A DNA stretch of 64,000 nt, from positions 19,997,981 to 20,061,980 of the forward strand of contig JARWKL010000008.1 in assembly GCA_029961685.1 (NCBI GenBank). Direction: 5' to 3'. The position numbers and the translations under genes were made by a program. Below the pieces are notes generated by a model, which had not been told where the DNA came from, did no database searches, and worked only from the letters and a program-made list of their open reading frames with translations. Shown piece after piece: positions 8,974-20,591 of the stretch (positions are counted from its first letter, which is position 1; each line of letters begins with the position of its first letter). The stretch comes from Aristolochia californica (Eukaryota; Streptophyta; Magnoliopsida; Piperales; Aristolochiaceae).

Positions 8974-9411
8974 TGTTGGAATACAAAGCCAGAGCCCACA
9001 CAACCAAGGAAGGCCCACATATCAAAGTGTATAAGAAGATGGGCCCAAGCCCATAAGACTAAGGAAGACCCATGAATCCAAGAGATATTCAAGATGGGCT
9101 AAACACCAATATATCAAGGAGAAGGCCCATAGGCCCACATGCATTGATGGTAGGATGGTAAATAAAGGGTCATCTCATAGAGATGGCATTGATGTAATTA
9201 TGTTAAAGTTCCAAGGTTAAAACCCTAAACCTTAAACCCTTAGTTCAGGGGTATTATTGTAATATTTTAGTTTTATAAATCTATAAATAGAGCTTCAGGG
9301 AGAGGGTTAGGAAGAATCAATTCCATAATCCTTCTTCCTCCAGTTTTATCCCAATGGGTTTCTTTTTCCTTTTCTCCATGAGATAAATTCATGGAGTCCT
9401 AAAAATCAACA
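8974..9411 (+). mobile_element. Solo LTR M (family of element L)
   Basis: A 438-bp sequence with ends TGTTGGAATAC and AAAATCAACA, flanked by perfect AATCC repeats (8969-8973 and 9412-9416). The uninterrupted B-family LTR reads CCTTAATC...AAAC at this place. A primer site and internal region are absent, so it is a solo LTR, normally the product of recombination between two LTRs. TATAAATA lies at 9282-9289. It contains repeated GGCCCA words. Confidence 0.93.
9282..9289 (+). promoter_or_regulatory. TATA box of solo LTR M
   Basis: TATAAATAG in the right position for an LTR promoter. Confidence 0.5.
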
Positions 9412-9529
9412 AATCCAAACTCTCTCCATCTATGTTCTTCTACTTCTCTTTCTCCTTCTCCTTCTCCTCTCCTTTCTCTCTTCTTCTTCTTTGATCTAAA
9501 GTCCTTCACATGAGATCCTAAATTCTACA

Positions 9530-10408
9530 TGGTATCAGAGCAAGGAGTTTAGGGTCCCCTTTGATGAAGTATACAAAGAAGTATTTATGAAGTCTGTCCA
9601 ATAATTTGTTCATGAAAGGAGTCCAGCCATGAAGAGATAAGTCAACTATGGCCTCTATTTACATACTCTTTCTTTAATTGTTGAACTCTTGATTTCTGAA
9701 TCACATAAAGTCAAGATAATCATCATATGAGAGGTTGTAAATATTTATCTCTTATGACTAAGATGATGTTATAGTCTTGATCTTCTTATCGCTAAATTAC
9801 AAGCTGGATCAAGATTAGTTGCTGCTAATGTCTTATCAAGATTGATAAATTGATGATTTACGATTTCATTACCTTTATGTCACTTGGATCAATTTTATTT
9901 GAGAAGTAATTTAAGCACATGTTGCTGTAAATTCTCTCACTTGACAATGCTTTTGGGATCTTGTTATGTTGTTGGATGACCATTATATGGTTAAAATTCC
10001 AGCACTTACGTATCTATATGACTTTTCTGCTGTTGAACTTCAACGATTGCCACTTTTTTTATGTTGGAGTGTTCCCATGAGCTGAGGAAAATTTGTTTCC
10101 AAGAGTCCTGATTTGCCTCTAAGTTTCTCTAAAAAATTCTCTCATTTTGTGTTGGAGTTTGGATTAAGACATAAGAGTTCGCATCTATACTCTCCTCTTT
10201 GTTTTTCTATAAGAATATAAGAGGAATTGAGTGATGGCTGGATGTTGCCCCCATTTGACAAAAGCACAAATTCCTTGATGATTTGGTACTTGCTCTTTTG
10301 AAAAATGTCTATTCCCTCTATTGTTGGTGACTGATTTGGTCCACGATTTCTTCAAATTGTATTCAGTAATTTTTATTTAAAAAAGGCCCTTGCAATTGAC
10401 CTCAACAT
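9530..10408 (+). other. B1 untranslated leader
   Basis: It starts with the initiator-Met primer site TGGTATCAGAGCAAGG. No coding sequence is seen. It matches the B2 leader (22764-23600), including TGACTGATTTGGTCCACG just upstream of gag. Confidence 0.75.
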
Positions 10409-11320
10409 TTGAATTGCCTCATGATGAAGAGTGGACATACAAGTAAAAAGAGTGACATACTCCACATTACTACAATTCCATTAAGAGGTCTTTCCAATTA
10501 CCTTAGCTGGTCACAATCGGTACGATGGGTTCTCATTACTCTTGACCTGCTCAATCACGTTATCAAATTCCCTCCTCCGATTGATGAAGAAGATATAGCT
10601 TACCACAAGTGGATTCAATATGATAACATGGTTATTAGTTGGATCATAAATAGCATGGAAGAGCATGTATCAAACAATGTGATCGACTTGGAAACAGCCA
10701 AACACATTTGGGACACATGCTAAGCTATACTCCAGTACTACCTCCTTAAAAAAATTATTCAATATCTTACAAAGTATGTTGAATACTAAACAAGGATATA
10801 ACATTCATGAATTTTTGGCTCGGTTTTGGGGCCTTCTCTAAGAATGAAAAATAGCTCAGCCATATTAAATAGACATTGAAATTCAAGAAAGGCAATAGGC
10901 CTTGGTAGCAGCTATTTGCTTGAGAAATATCAAGCCTTACCTTGAGGTGTCTAAGACCCAGCTTCTTAGCTCCTCTACTCTTCCATCCTTCAATGACATC
11001 AATGCAACGTTGCTATGGATCCCTGATCCATCTCCTACTTCCCCCATTGATGCTCCATCTACTATGTACTCCAGCAATAGGGGTACATCATCCTCATACC
11101 GAGGACACGACAACAATATGAGAGGGGTTTGTAATAGAGGAGGTCAACATGTCCAACCCATTCCCACACTGAGCCTTATCTTTGCATTTACTGTGGTGGT
11201 CAAAACCATCTGGTGGGAACTGGCTAGAAAATTCATGGCAAGCCTAATTGGGCCACGATTAACCCAACTTTTGTTAATGTTGATAAACGGGAAGAAAAGG
11301 CTGACTCCCACTCGGGAAAC
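10409..11320 (+). pseudogene. B1 gag (broken)
   Basis: Copia Gag with KSDILHITTIPLRGLSNYLS and INSMEEHVSNNVIDLETAKH, the order of the UBN2-type Gag domain. Stops and shifts occur after IWDTC near 10722. From 10902 AICLRNIKPYLEVSKTQLLS continues the middle of Gag. The region of the expected zinc knuckle near 11190 reads in a shifted frame. B2 holds the same protein. Confidence 0.82.
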
Positions 11321-11686
11321 GTGACTCTCACTACTGAAAACTATGCCACATTTCAGAAGATGAAGTCTCTAATGGAGTCCTCCGTTCCTCCGTTACCTAC
11401 TACTGCTACCACCATTACCTTAGTTATGCTTTCTTCCTCTTCATCCTCTTCCTTTTGGATCATCAACTTCGGGGCCTCCGAACATCTGTCAGGTAACAAA
11501 CACTTGCTTCATTCCTTATCTCCATGTCTTCCTCAAAAATTTATTACTATTGCTAATGGTACCCAAACCAAGGCACTTCACAAGGGTTCTTCCTCTCTTA
11601 CATCTTCTATTCCTCTTCAAGGTGTTTTGTTTGTCCCTCAATATCCTTTAAATTTGCTTTCGGTTAGTCAAATAACAAAAAATTGA
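11321..11686 (+). pseudogene. B1 protease region, catalytic Asp lost
   Basis: It reads NYATFQKMKSLMESS, a Ser-rich run, then WIINFGASEHLSGN, then SLTSSIPLQGVLFVPQYPLN. Copia proteases have W-I-I-D-S-G-A; here Asp has become Asn and Ser has become Phe, so it would be inactive. Confidence 0.82.
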
Positions 11687-12603
11687 ATTGCTCTATCACC
11701 TTCTCACCCTCTTCTTGTACATTTCAGTATCTAACTACGAAGTGGGTGATTGGTGGTGGCCATGAAAAAAGGGCTTGTACTACTTCTTTCTTCCACCATT
11801 AGCAGCCTTTTCATCCACTACATCTGAGACACAACTTTGGCACAACTAGCTTGGCCATCCGTCTACCTCTTCACTTCGTTATTTACTTCCTTCATTAAAA
11901 CCACTTTCTACTTTCAATTGTGAGGTTTGTCAAAAAGTAAACACCATAGGAGTTCATATGCTCCTCGCCTTACAACTACAAGTGTTTCTCCTTTTGCTTT
12001 AATACACTCTGATGTATGGGGACTTTTGTGTGTCTCTAACATTTCTCAAGTTAAATACTTTGTTACTTTTGTTGATGACTTTTTTTGAGTCACTTGGTTA
12101 TATTTATTTAAAGAATGATCAGAAATTCTTTCTATCTTTAAAACCTTTCATGTTATGGTGTTGACTCAATTTTAAAGAAAATTCAAATCCTTAGGTCTGA
12201 TAATGATAAAGAGTATTTATCTAATGAGTTCAAATCATTTTGTGAGGGTAATGGGCTTATCCATCAAACATCATGTGCCTATACCCCTCAACAAAATGGT
12301 TTTTATGAAAGAAAAAATCATCACCTTCTTGAAGTTGCTCAAGGCCTCCTCTACTCCATGACGGTACCCTACTTTTATTGGCATCCTGCTATACTTACAA
12401 CCTGTTTTCTTATCAATAGGTTATCTTCATCTATTCTTAGTAGTAAAACTCCTTGCTCTGTTTTATTTCATGGTGAAGATCCTTTTTCTCTTCCTCTTAA
12501 AGTTTTTGGATGTACATGTTTTGTTCATGTCACTTCACCACAAAAGATTAAACTTGATCCTCGTTCTTTGAGGTGTACTTTTTTGGGCTACTCTCACACC
12601 TAG
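11687..12603 (+). pseudogene. B1 integrase (heavily decayed)
   Basis: Pieces of several frames give IHSDVWGLLCVSNISQVKYF (first catalytic Asp) near 12005 and NGLIHQTSCAYTPQQNG-like sequence near 12250. From 12358 it gives TVPYFYWHPAILTTCFLINR and KVFGCTCFVHVTSPQKIKLD. Many stops. It corresponds to 25430-26330 of B2. Confidence 0.8.
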
Positions 12604-13900
12604 AAAGGATATTCCTGTTACAATCCTTCCATTTGGAGGATGCTTGTATCTAAGGATGTGACCTTCTTTGAGGACACCTCCTTCTACTCCTCACATGATG
12701 CTCCTCCAGGGTTGATATTTCCTCCTACCACTCCTTGTCCACTTGTGCCTTTCAATGTTGATATTACTCAACCCCCTGAAGCACCAATTGTCAACTTACC
12801 TGTGGAGTTGTCAAATCTACCAGAGGTAAGTCCTTCTCCACCTATGTTTCGGCCAAAATTTGATACTCATCTAGCTTTAAGAAAGGAATGTCATTCCTAT
12901 ACTACGTCTCATCTTATCTCCAGCTTTATGTCTCACCATCACTTGTCTTCCGATTGCTCTCAATTCCTTGCATCTCTTTCTTCTGATTCCATTCTAAAAT
13001 CCTATCAAGAGGCCTTGAAGCATCCAGTATGGAAATTAGCTATGGATGAAAAAATGCACACCTTATATGAGAATCAAACCTGGTACTTAAAATTGCTCCC
13101 AAAAGGAAAAAGATTGGTTAGTTAAATGGGTTTTTTTAGTGAAACATCACCTGGATGGGTCCGTTGCTGGCCTTAAAGCCCAAATCATTGATAAAGGTTA
13201 CACTCAGTGCTATGGGATAGATTATGAGGATACCTTCTCTTCTATTGCCAAATTAAATTTGGTACGTATCATCTTTTCTCTTCCTGCTATACTCATCATG
13301 GCCCGTATATCAACTCGATGTAAAGAATGCTTTCTTAAATGGTGATGTACGTGAGGAAATTTATATGGTTCAACCACTAGGTTATGTGGTTGAGTGGGAG
13401 TCGGTATGTCAGTTACAAAAATCCTTATATGGGCTTAAATAGTCCCCTCGGGCTTTTAGCCAAATCCTTCTACAGTTTGGTTTTCATCGGTGCTCGGTAG
13501 ATCATTTGGTATATTTTAAAGTTACCATCAAAGGAAAAATATTATTGGCTGTATATGTTGATGATATTATCTTAACTGGTGATGATGCCCGTATCATACA
13601 GGAAGTGAAAAATATGATATGTCATGAATTCAAAACTAAAGATATGGGAGTGCTTAAGTATTTTTTGGGCATATAAGTTCTTCAATCCAAACATGGGATA
13701 ATATTGTCTCAGCAGAAATATATCTTGGACCTCCTCGAATAAATAGGAATGAAGGGGTGTCAACTAGTTGACACACCTATGGATACAAATGTAAAATTAT
13801 GTGCAATGATTGGAGAAGATATTGATATTGGCTAATATCAAAGACTTGTGGGGCAACTAACCTATCTCATGATAACTAGGCCAGACGTATCATATGTCGT
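12604..13900 (+). pseudogene. B1 linker and reverse transcriptase (broken)
   Basis: A Pro/Ser-rich linker (12640-13125) ends in QEALKHPVWKLAMDEKMHTL, the usual start of Copia RT. Then come KGYTQCYGIDYEDTFSS near 13195, [20 protein letters not shown] near 13328 and AVYVDDIILTGDD near 13550, the catalytic Y-V-D-D box. Frameshifts and stops separate the blocks. Confidence 0.82.
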
Positions 13901-14474
13901 AAGCGTGGTGAGTCAATTCATGTAAAAGCCACAAATTACCCACTGGCAAGGCTTATAGAGAATATTACGATACCTAAATGGAGCTCTGGGAAGAGGATTG
14001 CTTTATAAAAACATGGGCTCTTCAACATTGAAGGCTTCTCATATGCAAATTGGGTTGGATCACCTAATGATAGGAAATCTATGTATGGCTATTGCAATCT
14101 TGTTGGAGGGAACTTGGTTACATCTAAAAGTAAGAAGCGAAATGTGGTTGCAAGATCTAGCGCTGAAGCAGAATATAGAAGTATGGCCCACATAGTTAGT
14201 GAACTCTTAAGGATCAAGACCCTTCTTACCGAATTAGATTTTATAAAGGAGGTCCTATGGGTCTACATTGTGATAACCAAGCAGCCATTCATATTACTTC
14301 AAATCCAATCTTCAATGAAAAGACTAAACACATTGAGGTGGATTGGTCACTTTATATGGAAGAAGTTTCAAGCAGGAATAATCTCCCTCAAACATGTTTC
14401 ATGTCAAGAGCAAGTGGCTGATATCCTCACTAAACAGTTTAAATCTAAAATCATGTCCTCCAACTTGATGGGAG
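13901..14474 (+). pseudogene. B1 RNase H and pol end (broken)
   Basis: It reads PDVSYVVSVVSQFM, then a decayed ILRYLNGALGRGLLYKN, then [20 protein letters not shown] (14140-14200) with the Copia E-A-E-Y word. Later the frame is lost. A degraded polypurine tract (GATGGGAG) precedes the 3' LTR. Confidence 0.8.
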
Positions 14475-14676
14475 AGTTGGAAGATGGGCTCAAGCCCACA
14501 AGCTCAAGGCTAGTAAGCCAACACTTATAAGTGGTGGCATATAAGTAAAATAGAATGCTTTACATAAAGATGTAAATACATGTTCCTTTTATGTCTCTTC
14601 TTTTATCAAGTTGTAGCCCTAAGGGTATTGTAAAGCTATGAATAAAGGCATTGGCTAAGAGGTAGAGCATTGAAGT
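14475..14676 (+). repeat. 3' LTR of B1, first part (rest at 20592-20781)
   Basis: It starts AGTTGGAAGATGGGCTCAAG (T to A change at the first base). C interrupts it after GCATTGAAGT, and it resumes with CTCTTCCCTC at 20592. TATAAATA of other copies reads TATGAATA here. Confidence 0.9.
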
Positions 14677-15827
14677 TGTTGAATTTAGGATCCCTTTTAC
14701 AATATTCCGAGCAAGGGAAGAGAGAAAGAAAAAGGAGAAAAGGGGAAGAAGGTGTTAAACAGAGTAAGCTCAACCCAGGAACATCTAAACAACAATCAAG
14801 AAGAAAGCCAACACTGATCTATTACAAATACGATAAGAAACTTTGTCCCACCACAGGCTCTAGAAGAGCTTCAATGGTTTTTGGACTGAACAGAAATTAC
14901 AAGAAGAAACTAAACAATAAAACAGAGTAATGAAGAAGGAATAACTCTCATTTTCTGGATACCAATGTAGCTGAAGAACATCTCTATTTATAAGTGTTTT
15001 TCATCTAGGAAGCTTGTAGAGCACACCATCTAGGAAACTTGTAGAGCAAGCCATCTAGGAAGCTTGTAGAGCAAGCCATCCTGCTGTCCTCCACGTTGGC
15101 ACTTGGTGATGCAATCCCGAACCCTACTATCCGTTTTATAATTTCTTCACAAGTAACCATTGCATTCACAATTTGACCTCATCAGCATCTAAGCTGGAAC
15201 CGTTAACTAATTACTCACTATCGACATTGGCACTCCTCATACTTGGGGGCCAGTGAATATATTACTTTAACGGTAACTTGAGAGAGGTGGGCTTTGATAC
15301 ACTAACAGAAGGCTCTCTGGTAGAGAGAAGAAGAGAAGAGGAAAAAGGGGTGCGCCAAGGAAAGAGAAAGTGATTTACTCAAGAGAGAATTGTAGAACTT
15401 GATTAATTCTGAATTTCAGCACCTCTATTTATAGTGGAGGAAGTGATAGAGTCCTTTACAATTAACCTTTAAATCTCCTAATTACATTCCAAATCTAACT
15501 CTCTAAGATAAGTCTATCTTGAAAGGATAACACAATCTAATTGAGTTCTAATATAAGTTGAACTATAACTCTTCTTCAATAACGTGGAAATAAGGGAGGA
15601 GGTGAGCTTGTGGCCTTATCCTTGCGGGTCCCACGTGATCTTCCAGCTAGTGGTATCTTTTGGGTCCCACATGATCTTCCAGCTCGTGGTATCTTTTGGG
15701 TCCCACTTGATCTTCAAGTCTTCTAACTCATTTCATCTTGTGCTTCTTATCTTCTTAACTCATGCTAGCTTGGGTGAGGACTCTTCTTGGCATCCCACGT
15801 CCTCATGGTGGGTCCCACATTGTAACA
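14677..15827 (-). repeat. 3' LTR of C, interrupted by solo LTR D
   Basis: It has the same start and end words as 19996-20586. The interruption is 14753-15307. The minus-strand polypurine tract (CCCCCTCAAGC on plus) begins at 15828. Confidence 0.92.
14753..15307 (-). mobile_element. Solo LTR D inside the C LTR
   Basis: A 555-bp sequence with ends TGTTAAACAG and CACTAACA, flanked by perfect GAAGG copies (14748-14752, 15308-15312). The other C LTR reads straight through this place. A minus-strand TATAAATA (plus 14985-14992) suggests minus orientation. It holds three 25-bp tandem copies of a CATCTAGGAAGCTTGTAGAGC unit at about 15002-15078. No internal domain is present. It is the deepest layer of the nest: A, then B1, then C, then D. 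Confidence 0.9.
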
Positions 15828-15834
15828 CTCCCCC

Positions 15835-16320
15835 TCAAGCTAGGGGTGAGAAAACATCGTAGATGCCTAGCTTGTTGCAGATGGTAGACATAATCTTGTG
15901 AGGGACTGACTTGGTGAGAATATCTGCAACTTGACTTTGTGATGATATATGCTTTAGAGATAAAATACTAGCTTGGAACTTTTCTCGTATAAAATGGTAG
16001 TCCATTTCAATATGCTTTATTCTTTCATGGAAGTCTGGATTTGATGTAATGTGTATTGCTGCTTGATTATCACAATATAGATCTATCGCAGCTTCTTTGT
16101 AGAATCCCAAGTCAGTGACAAAATATCTTATCCATAGGATTTCACTAACAGTGTGGGCCATGGCTCTATATTCTGCTTCTGCCATAGACTGTGCTACTAC
16201 ATTTTGCTTTTTTCTTTTTCATGTAACCAAATTCCCTCCAACCACCGTACAAAATCCCGAAGTAGATTTTTTACCATTCGGGGATCCGGCTCAGTCTGCA
16301 TCTGAGAATCCTTCGATGTT
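15835..16320 (-). pseudogene. C RNase H domain (broken)
   Basis: The minus strand gives NIEGFSDADWAGSPNGKKST, then [40 protein letters not shown] and [15 protein letters not shown]. These are the standard Copia RNase H words with the acidic residues D, E and D in place. The last 116 codons are open. A stop splits the first part near 16215. Pol ends a few bases before the polypurine tract. Confidence 0.88.
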
Positions 16321-17330
16321 GAAGTGACCATGGTTTTTATATAGAAGCCCTCTTCCTGGAGCTCCTTTTAGATATCGTAGTATCCTTTCAAGTGCTTGCC
16401 AATGACTAAGTTGTGGCTTGTGCATGTATTGACTTACCACACGTACTGCATATGATATATCCGGCCTTGTTACACACAAGTAAATAAGTCTTCCCAGTAG
16501 TCTTTAATATTTCCCAATATCTACATCTTCTCCAGTGCCTCCACATAATTTTGTATTTGAGTTCATAGGAGTGTCTGCTGGTTTGCATCCTATCATTCAT
16601 GTCTCCTCTAGTAGATCAAAGGCATACTTCCTTTGGGATAGCACAATCCCATGTCTGGATTATAATACTTCAATAACCAGAAAATATTTGAGTAGTCAAA
16701 GATCCTTTGTCTTGAATTCAGCACATATTTTTTATTTTGTTTCCTGGATGCCCTCAGAATTACTACCAATTACAATGATATCATCAACATATACTGCCAT
16801 AATTACCTTGCCTCTAGGTGTGTTTTTAATAAAAACTGAGTGATCTCTAGAGCATTTGTAAAATCCTGCCCGTATGAGGGGCTTGACTAAATTTCTCCAA
16901 CCATGCGCGAGGGGGCTGTTTTAGACCATATAGAGATTTTTTTAGTCGACATACTGACTCCCCCTCAACCACATACCCAGGTGGTTGTTGCATATAAATT
17001 TCTTCTTTGATGTCCCCATTCAGAAAGGCATTTTTCACATCAAGTTTATATACCTGCCAAGAAGAGTTAGCTGCCAGAGATAATAACACACATATCGAGT
17101 TCATTTTTGCCACTCGAGAGAAGGTTTCCTCATAATCAATCCCATAACATTGTGTATAGCCCATGGCCACGAGGCGAGCCATCAGTCGAGCCATAGACCC
17201 ATCCAGATTGTGTTTCACAGTAAACACTCATTTGCAACCAACGGGTTACTTATCTGATGGAAGTGGGACTAGAGCCCATGTCTGATTTTCATAAAGGGCC
17301 TGCATTTCTTCATCCATTGCTGCCTTCCAC
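16321..17330 (-). pseudogene. C reverse transcriptase (broken)
   Basis: It reads VKHNLDGSMARLMARLVAMG (17215-17155), NAFLNGDIKEEIYMQQPPGY, LKKSLYGLKQPPRAW, a frameshift near 16890, then AVYVDDIIVIGSNSEG near 16800 with the catalytic Y-V-D-D, and ITRPDISYAVRVVSQYM-like text near 16460. About four stops and one or two shifts. Confidence 0.86.
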
Positions 17331-17830
17331 CCTAGATGTTTGAGAGCCTCCTAATAGGACTGTGGTACAGATATGGAAGAAATAACAGAGAGAAATTGAC
17401 AACATGCAGGGGAGAGATGATGATGAGATACAAAATTTGACATGGGATGAAACGTAGAGGGTATGATGCATGATATGGGTTCTTTTCTTTGTGCGATAGG
17501 ATGAGTATCACATTGTGGGCAAAAAACAATTGGAGAAGATGGACTTACCTCGGTGGGATTTGTAAACTTAGCAGGTGTGGTGTCAGCCGGTGTTTCTAGG
17601 GGCTGAAAAGTTTATGTAGCAAGGGGCACAATCGGTCGAGGGGAACCTAGTATTGAAGATAAACCTGGAGGTGCATTGTCAGAATAGTATGAAGAGTCTT
17701 CAAAAAATGTGATATCCTTGGACACAAGTAAACGCTAAAGAGTGGGATTATAACAAACATAACCCTTTTGTGTATGAGAGTGTCCTAGAAAGATACACTT
17801 GATAGATTTAGGATCAAGTTTACTATGTTT
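17331..17830 (-). pseudogene. C integrase-RT linker region
   Basis: Low-complexity Pro/Ser-rich pol linker in several frames on the minus strand. The block near 17830-17690 corresponds to LVSKDVTFFED of B1. No domain of its own. Confidence 0.6.
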
Positions 17831-18725
17831 TGGGGAGGAAATATGGACAAAACATTGACACATGGAGATTTTCAAGGGCAATGAAAACGGATCATCATTT
17901 GGTAACAATATAGAGTAAAGAAATTTATTACCAAGAACGGAAGATGGTAGACAATTAATAAGAAAACATGTGGTAAGGATTGCATGAGGCTAATAAAAGT
18001 ATTGAACTTTCATGGCATATAATAAACCTCGAGCAACCTCAAGAATATGACAATTTTTCTGTTTGGCTAGACCATTTTGTTGAGAAGTGTAGGCACATGA
18101 TGTTTGATGGATAATGCCATTTTTTTACAAAAAGACCAAGTTCTTTGGAAATGTATTCTTTGGCATTATCAGACCAAACTATTTTTATGTTCTGACCAAA
18201 CTGAGTGAGTACCATAGCATGAAAAGTCTTAAAAATCAATGGTATCTCAGAACGCTCCATAAATAGAAACAACCAAGTGATATGAGTGAAGTCATCAATT
18301 AATGTAATAAAATACCTGACTTTAGAAATATTCGAGATGCTCAAGGGTCCCCATACAGCAGTATGAATTAATGAAAAAAGAGTAATACTTTTGACTTCTG
18401 GACGAGGTGAGTATGTACTCCTTTGATGCTTACTCAGTTGACAAACTTCACAATGAAACTCGGACCTGACTTTAAGAGTAGGAAACATATAATGAAGAGA
18501 TTGTGAAGATGGAAAGATGGATGTCCCAACCGCTAGCCTTGTCTCATTTTCACTATTGGAAACAATATTTAGTTTTGGCACATCCAGGAAGTATAGCCCC
18601 CCTTGTTCATGACCTCCACCAATCACTTGCTTCGTTATAAGATCCTGAAATACACACAAAGTGGGTGAGAAGGTGAAAGAGCAATTAAAATACTTTGTCA
18701 GCTGACTAAAAAATAACAGATTCAA
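17831..18725 (-). pseudogene. C pre-integrase and integrase
   Basis: A 228-codon frame reads FQDLITKQVIGGGHEQGGLY, CEVCQLSKHQRSTY, LIHTAVWGPLSISNISKVRY, LIDDFTHITWLFLF and VWSDNAKEYISKELG. The first catalytic Asp word H-S/T-D-V-W-G is H-T-A-V-W-G here, so Asp has become Ala; the second Asp (S-D-N) is kept. After 18039 the frame shifts. Confidence 0.86.
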
Positions 18726-19250
18726 AGTGAAGGTAGGAACAAATAGAATATCAGTGAGCGGAAGTGATGGTGTAATGGAAGTGGATCTTTTCCCTTGAAC
18801 CTTGGTTTGAGAACCATCAGCTATGGTAACAAACTTATGTGAAAGACATGGAAATACATAATGTAATAAATTTTTGTTACTTGTATGATACTCGGAGGCT
18901 CTTGTGTCAATTATCTAGGATGAAGATGAAGCAGATAGCATACTTGAAGCAGTGGTGGCAGCGGTATTCAATGAGGAACTTTGAGAAGAACCCATCATTT
19001 TCTAAAACAACTCATATTCTTCATCAGTAAAAATTTTCTTTTCAGTTGTTTTTGTGGGTTGATCCTCCTTTGTATCACCTACCAAAGCTTGATTAGCCTT
19101 TGTCAAGTCTGAGTTGTCATCGACATTATAACATATTTCTCCATAGTGACCATTTTTTCCACAGTAACTCCTTTCCTTGTAATAGCATGTATCTATAGTG
19201 TGGCCATATCTCCCACAATGAGTGCATTCTTTCTACAATTTTCCATGCTT
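18726..19250 (-). pseudogene. C gag C-terminus and protease
   Basis: Two zinc knuckles are visible near 19210-19130: CTHCGRYGHTIDTC and CGKNGHYGEIC. Downstream the protease word is IIDTRASEY: Asp is kept but the Gly of D-T-G has become Arg. A stop precedes it. The two knuckles suggest C gag differs from the single-knuckle B family here. Confidence 0.75.
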
Positions 19251-19549
19251 TTGATTAGCTAACTAATCATAATGGTATCATTTTTTAACCATTTGTTATA
19301 AAAAATATCTTCTTGATCAATAGGTAGTCCACGGTTGGTGAGATGACCAAGTAGGTCCTTTGTTATAAGAAACCTTTGAACCGATGTGGACCAACTCATA
19401 AAATTCGATACCCTTCTTAAGGGTATTATGGTAATTCTAAATATACCACTTTTGCTACTCACATTTTCTTTAGCCATAATAGGCACTTCTAAAAAAATAA
19501 TTCTCCAAAAAATTCTAATCAAAATATCCAAGTAGTATTCTTCAAACAA
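19251..19549 (-). pseudogene. C gag N-terminal part
   Basis: It reads SGIFRITIIPLRRVSNFMSW, VQRFLITKDLLGHL and PIDQEDIFYNKWLKND, matching B1 and B2 gag word for word. It then ends and jumps to the knuckle region, so the second half of the Gag domain is deleted. Confidence 0.82.
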
Positions 19550-19995
19550 CTTGGTGCATGGAGGAATTTAGCATTGATGTTAAATGATCATTATTCTGAT
19601 TTTTTTTGAGTAAATAACCACTCATAATAGACTCAATATCAATCTTCTATATCAGGGGAATCTTTTTCCAACGAATTTTTTTTCAACAATCTGATCATGG
19701 ATTGGTCTCAGTTAACAAAAATTCCAAACTGACAAAACTGCTTTGATAGCTTCTTCTAGATTGAGAGGCATTCATATCCACAATCTCATCAGATGAAAAT
19801 CATTCACATACTCATCTTTAAATCATCTTCTAAATCTGGAAACTAGTAACATGAAGTAATAAAAAAAATAATGAAGGAACTTATCTGACACTTTTTGATC
19901 TTCCTTCACAAGTAGCTTTCTGTGAGTGGTGTTGATCATATCATCTTAGAGCCTTCCTTTTGATGTAGGGATACTAAATTAATGCTTTGATACCA
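19550..19995 (-). other. C untranslated leader
   Basis: AT-rich with no coding sequence. It ends at the primer site beside the 5' LTR (GATACCA on the plus strand; TGGTATCAAAGC on the minus). Confidence 0.7.
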
Positions 19996-20586
19996 TGTTG
20001 AATTTAGGATCCCTTTTCCAATATTCTGAGAAAGGGAAGAGAGAAAGAAAAAAGGAGAAAAGGGGAATAAGGCTCTCGGGTAGAGAGAAGAAGAGAAGAG
20101 GAACAAGGTGTGCACCAAACAAAGAGAGAGAGATTTACTCAATAGAGAATTGTAGAACTTGATCAATTTTGAATTAATGCACCTCTATTTATAGTAGAGG
20201 AAGTGATAGAGTCCTTATACAACCTTTAAATCTCCTAATTACATTCCAACTCTAACTCTCTAATATAAGTCAATCTTGAAAGGATAAAAAAATCTAATAG
20301 AGTTCTAATATAAGTTGAACTATAACTCTTCTTCAATAATCTGGAAATAAGGGAGGAGGTGAGCTTGTGGCCTTATCTTTGTGGGTCCCATGTGGTCTTC
20401 CAGATCATAATGATAAGATTCCAACTTGTGGTATCTTTGTGGGTCACACTTGATCTTCAAGTCTTATAACTCATTTCAGCCTGTGCTTCTTATCTTCTTA
20501 ACTCATGCTAGCTTGGGTGAGGACTCTTCTTGGCAGGCCACATCCTCATGGTGGGTCCCACCAGATCGTGCACCAAGGTTGTAACA
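19996..20586 (-). repeat. 5' LTR of C
   Basis: 591 bp, the pair of 14677-15827. TATAAATA on the minus strand is at plus 20186-20193. Purine-rich AGAGAAAGAAAAAAGGAGAAAA lies in the transcribed end. Confidence 0.92.
20186..20193 (-). promoter_or_regulatory. TATA box of the C 5' LTR
   Basis: TATAAATA on the minus strand, repeated at the matching place of the left LTR. Confidence 0.55.
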
Positions 20587-20591
20587 GAAGC

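Larger units (their letters stand above)
8687..9529 (+). repeat. 5' LTR of B1, interrupted by solo LTR M
   Basis: The LTR is about 400 bp without M (8974-9411 plus one AATCC copy). It matches the B2 LTR (22376-22763), including the polypyrimidine CTTCTCCTTCTCCT-like downstream half. TATAAATA lies at 8860-8867. The primer site TGGTATCAGAG follows at 9530. Confidence 0.9.
14677..20586 (-). mobile_element. Element C: minus-strand Ty1/Copia nested in the B1 3' LTR
   Basis: Its ends are TGTTGAATTTAGG and GGTTGTAACA on the plus strand, with target duplication GAAGT (14672-14676) / GAAGC (20587-20591). The two LTRs are 591 bp each once the inserted solo LTR D and its extra GAAGG copy are removed. 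The primer site lies left of 19996 and the polypurine tract right of 15827, both on the minus strand. It is related to the B family in gag and pol but has different LTRs. Confidence 0.92.
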
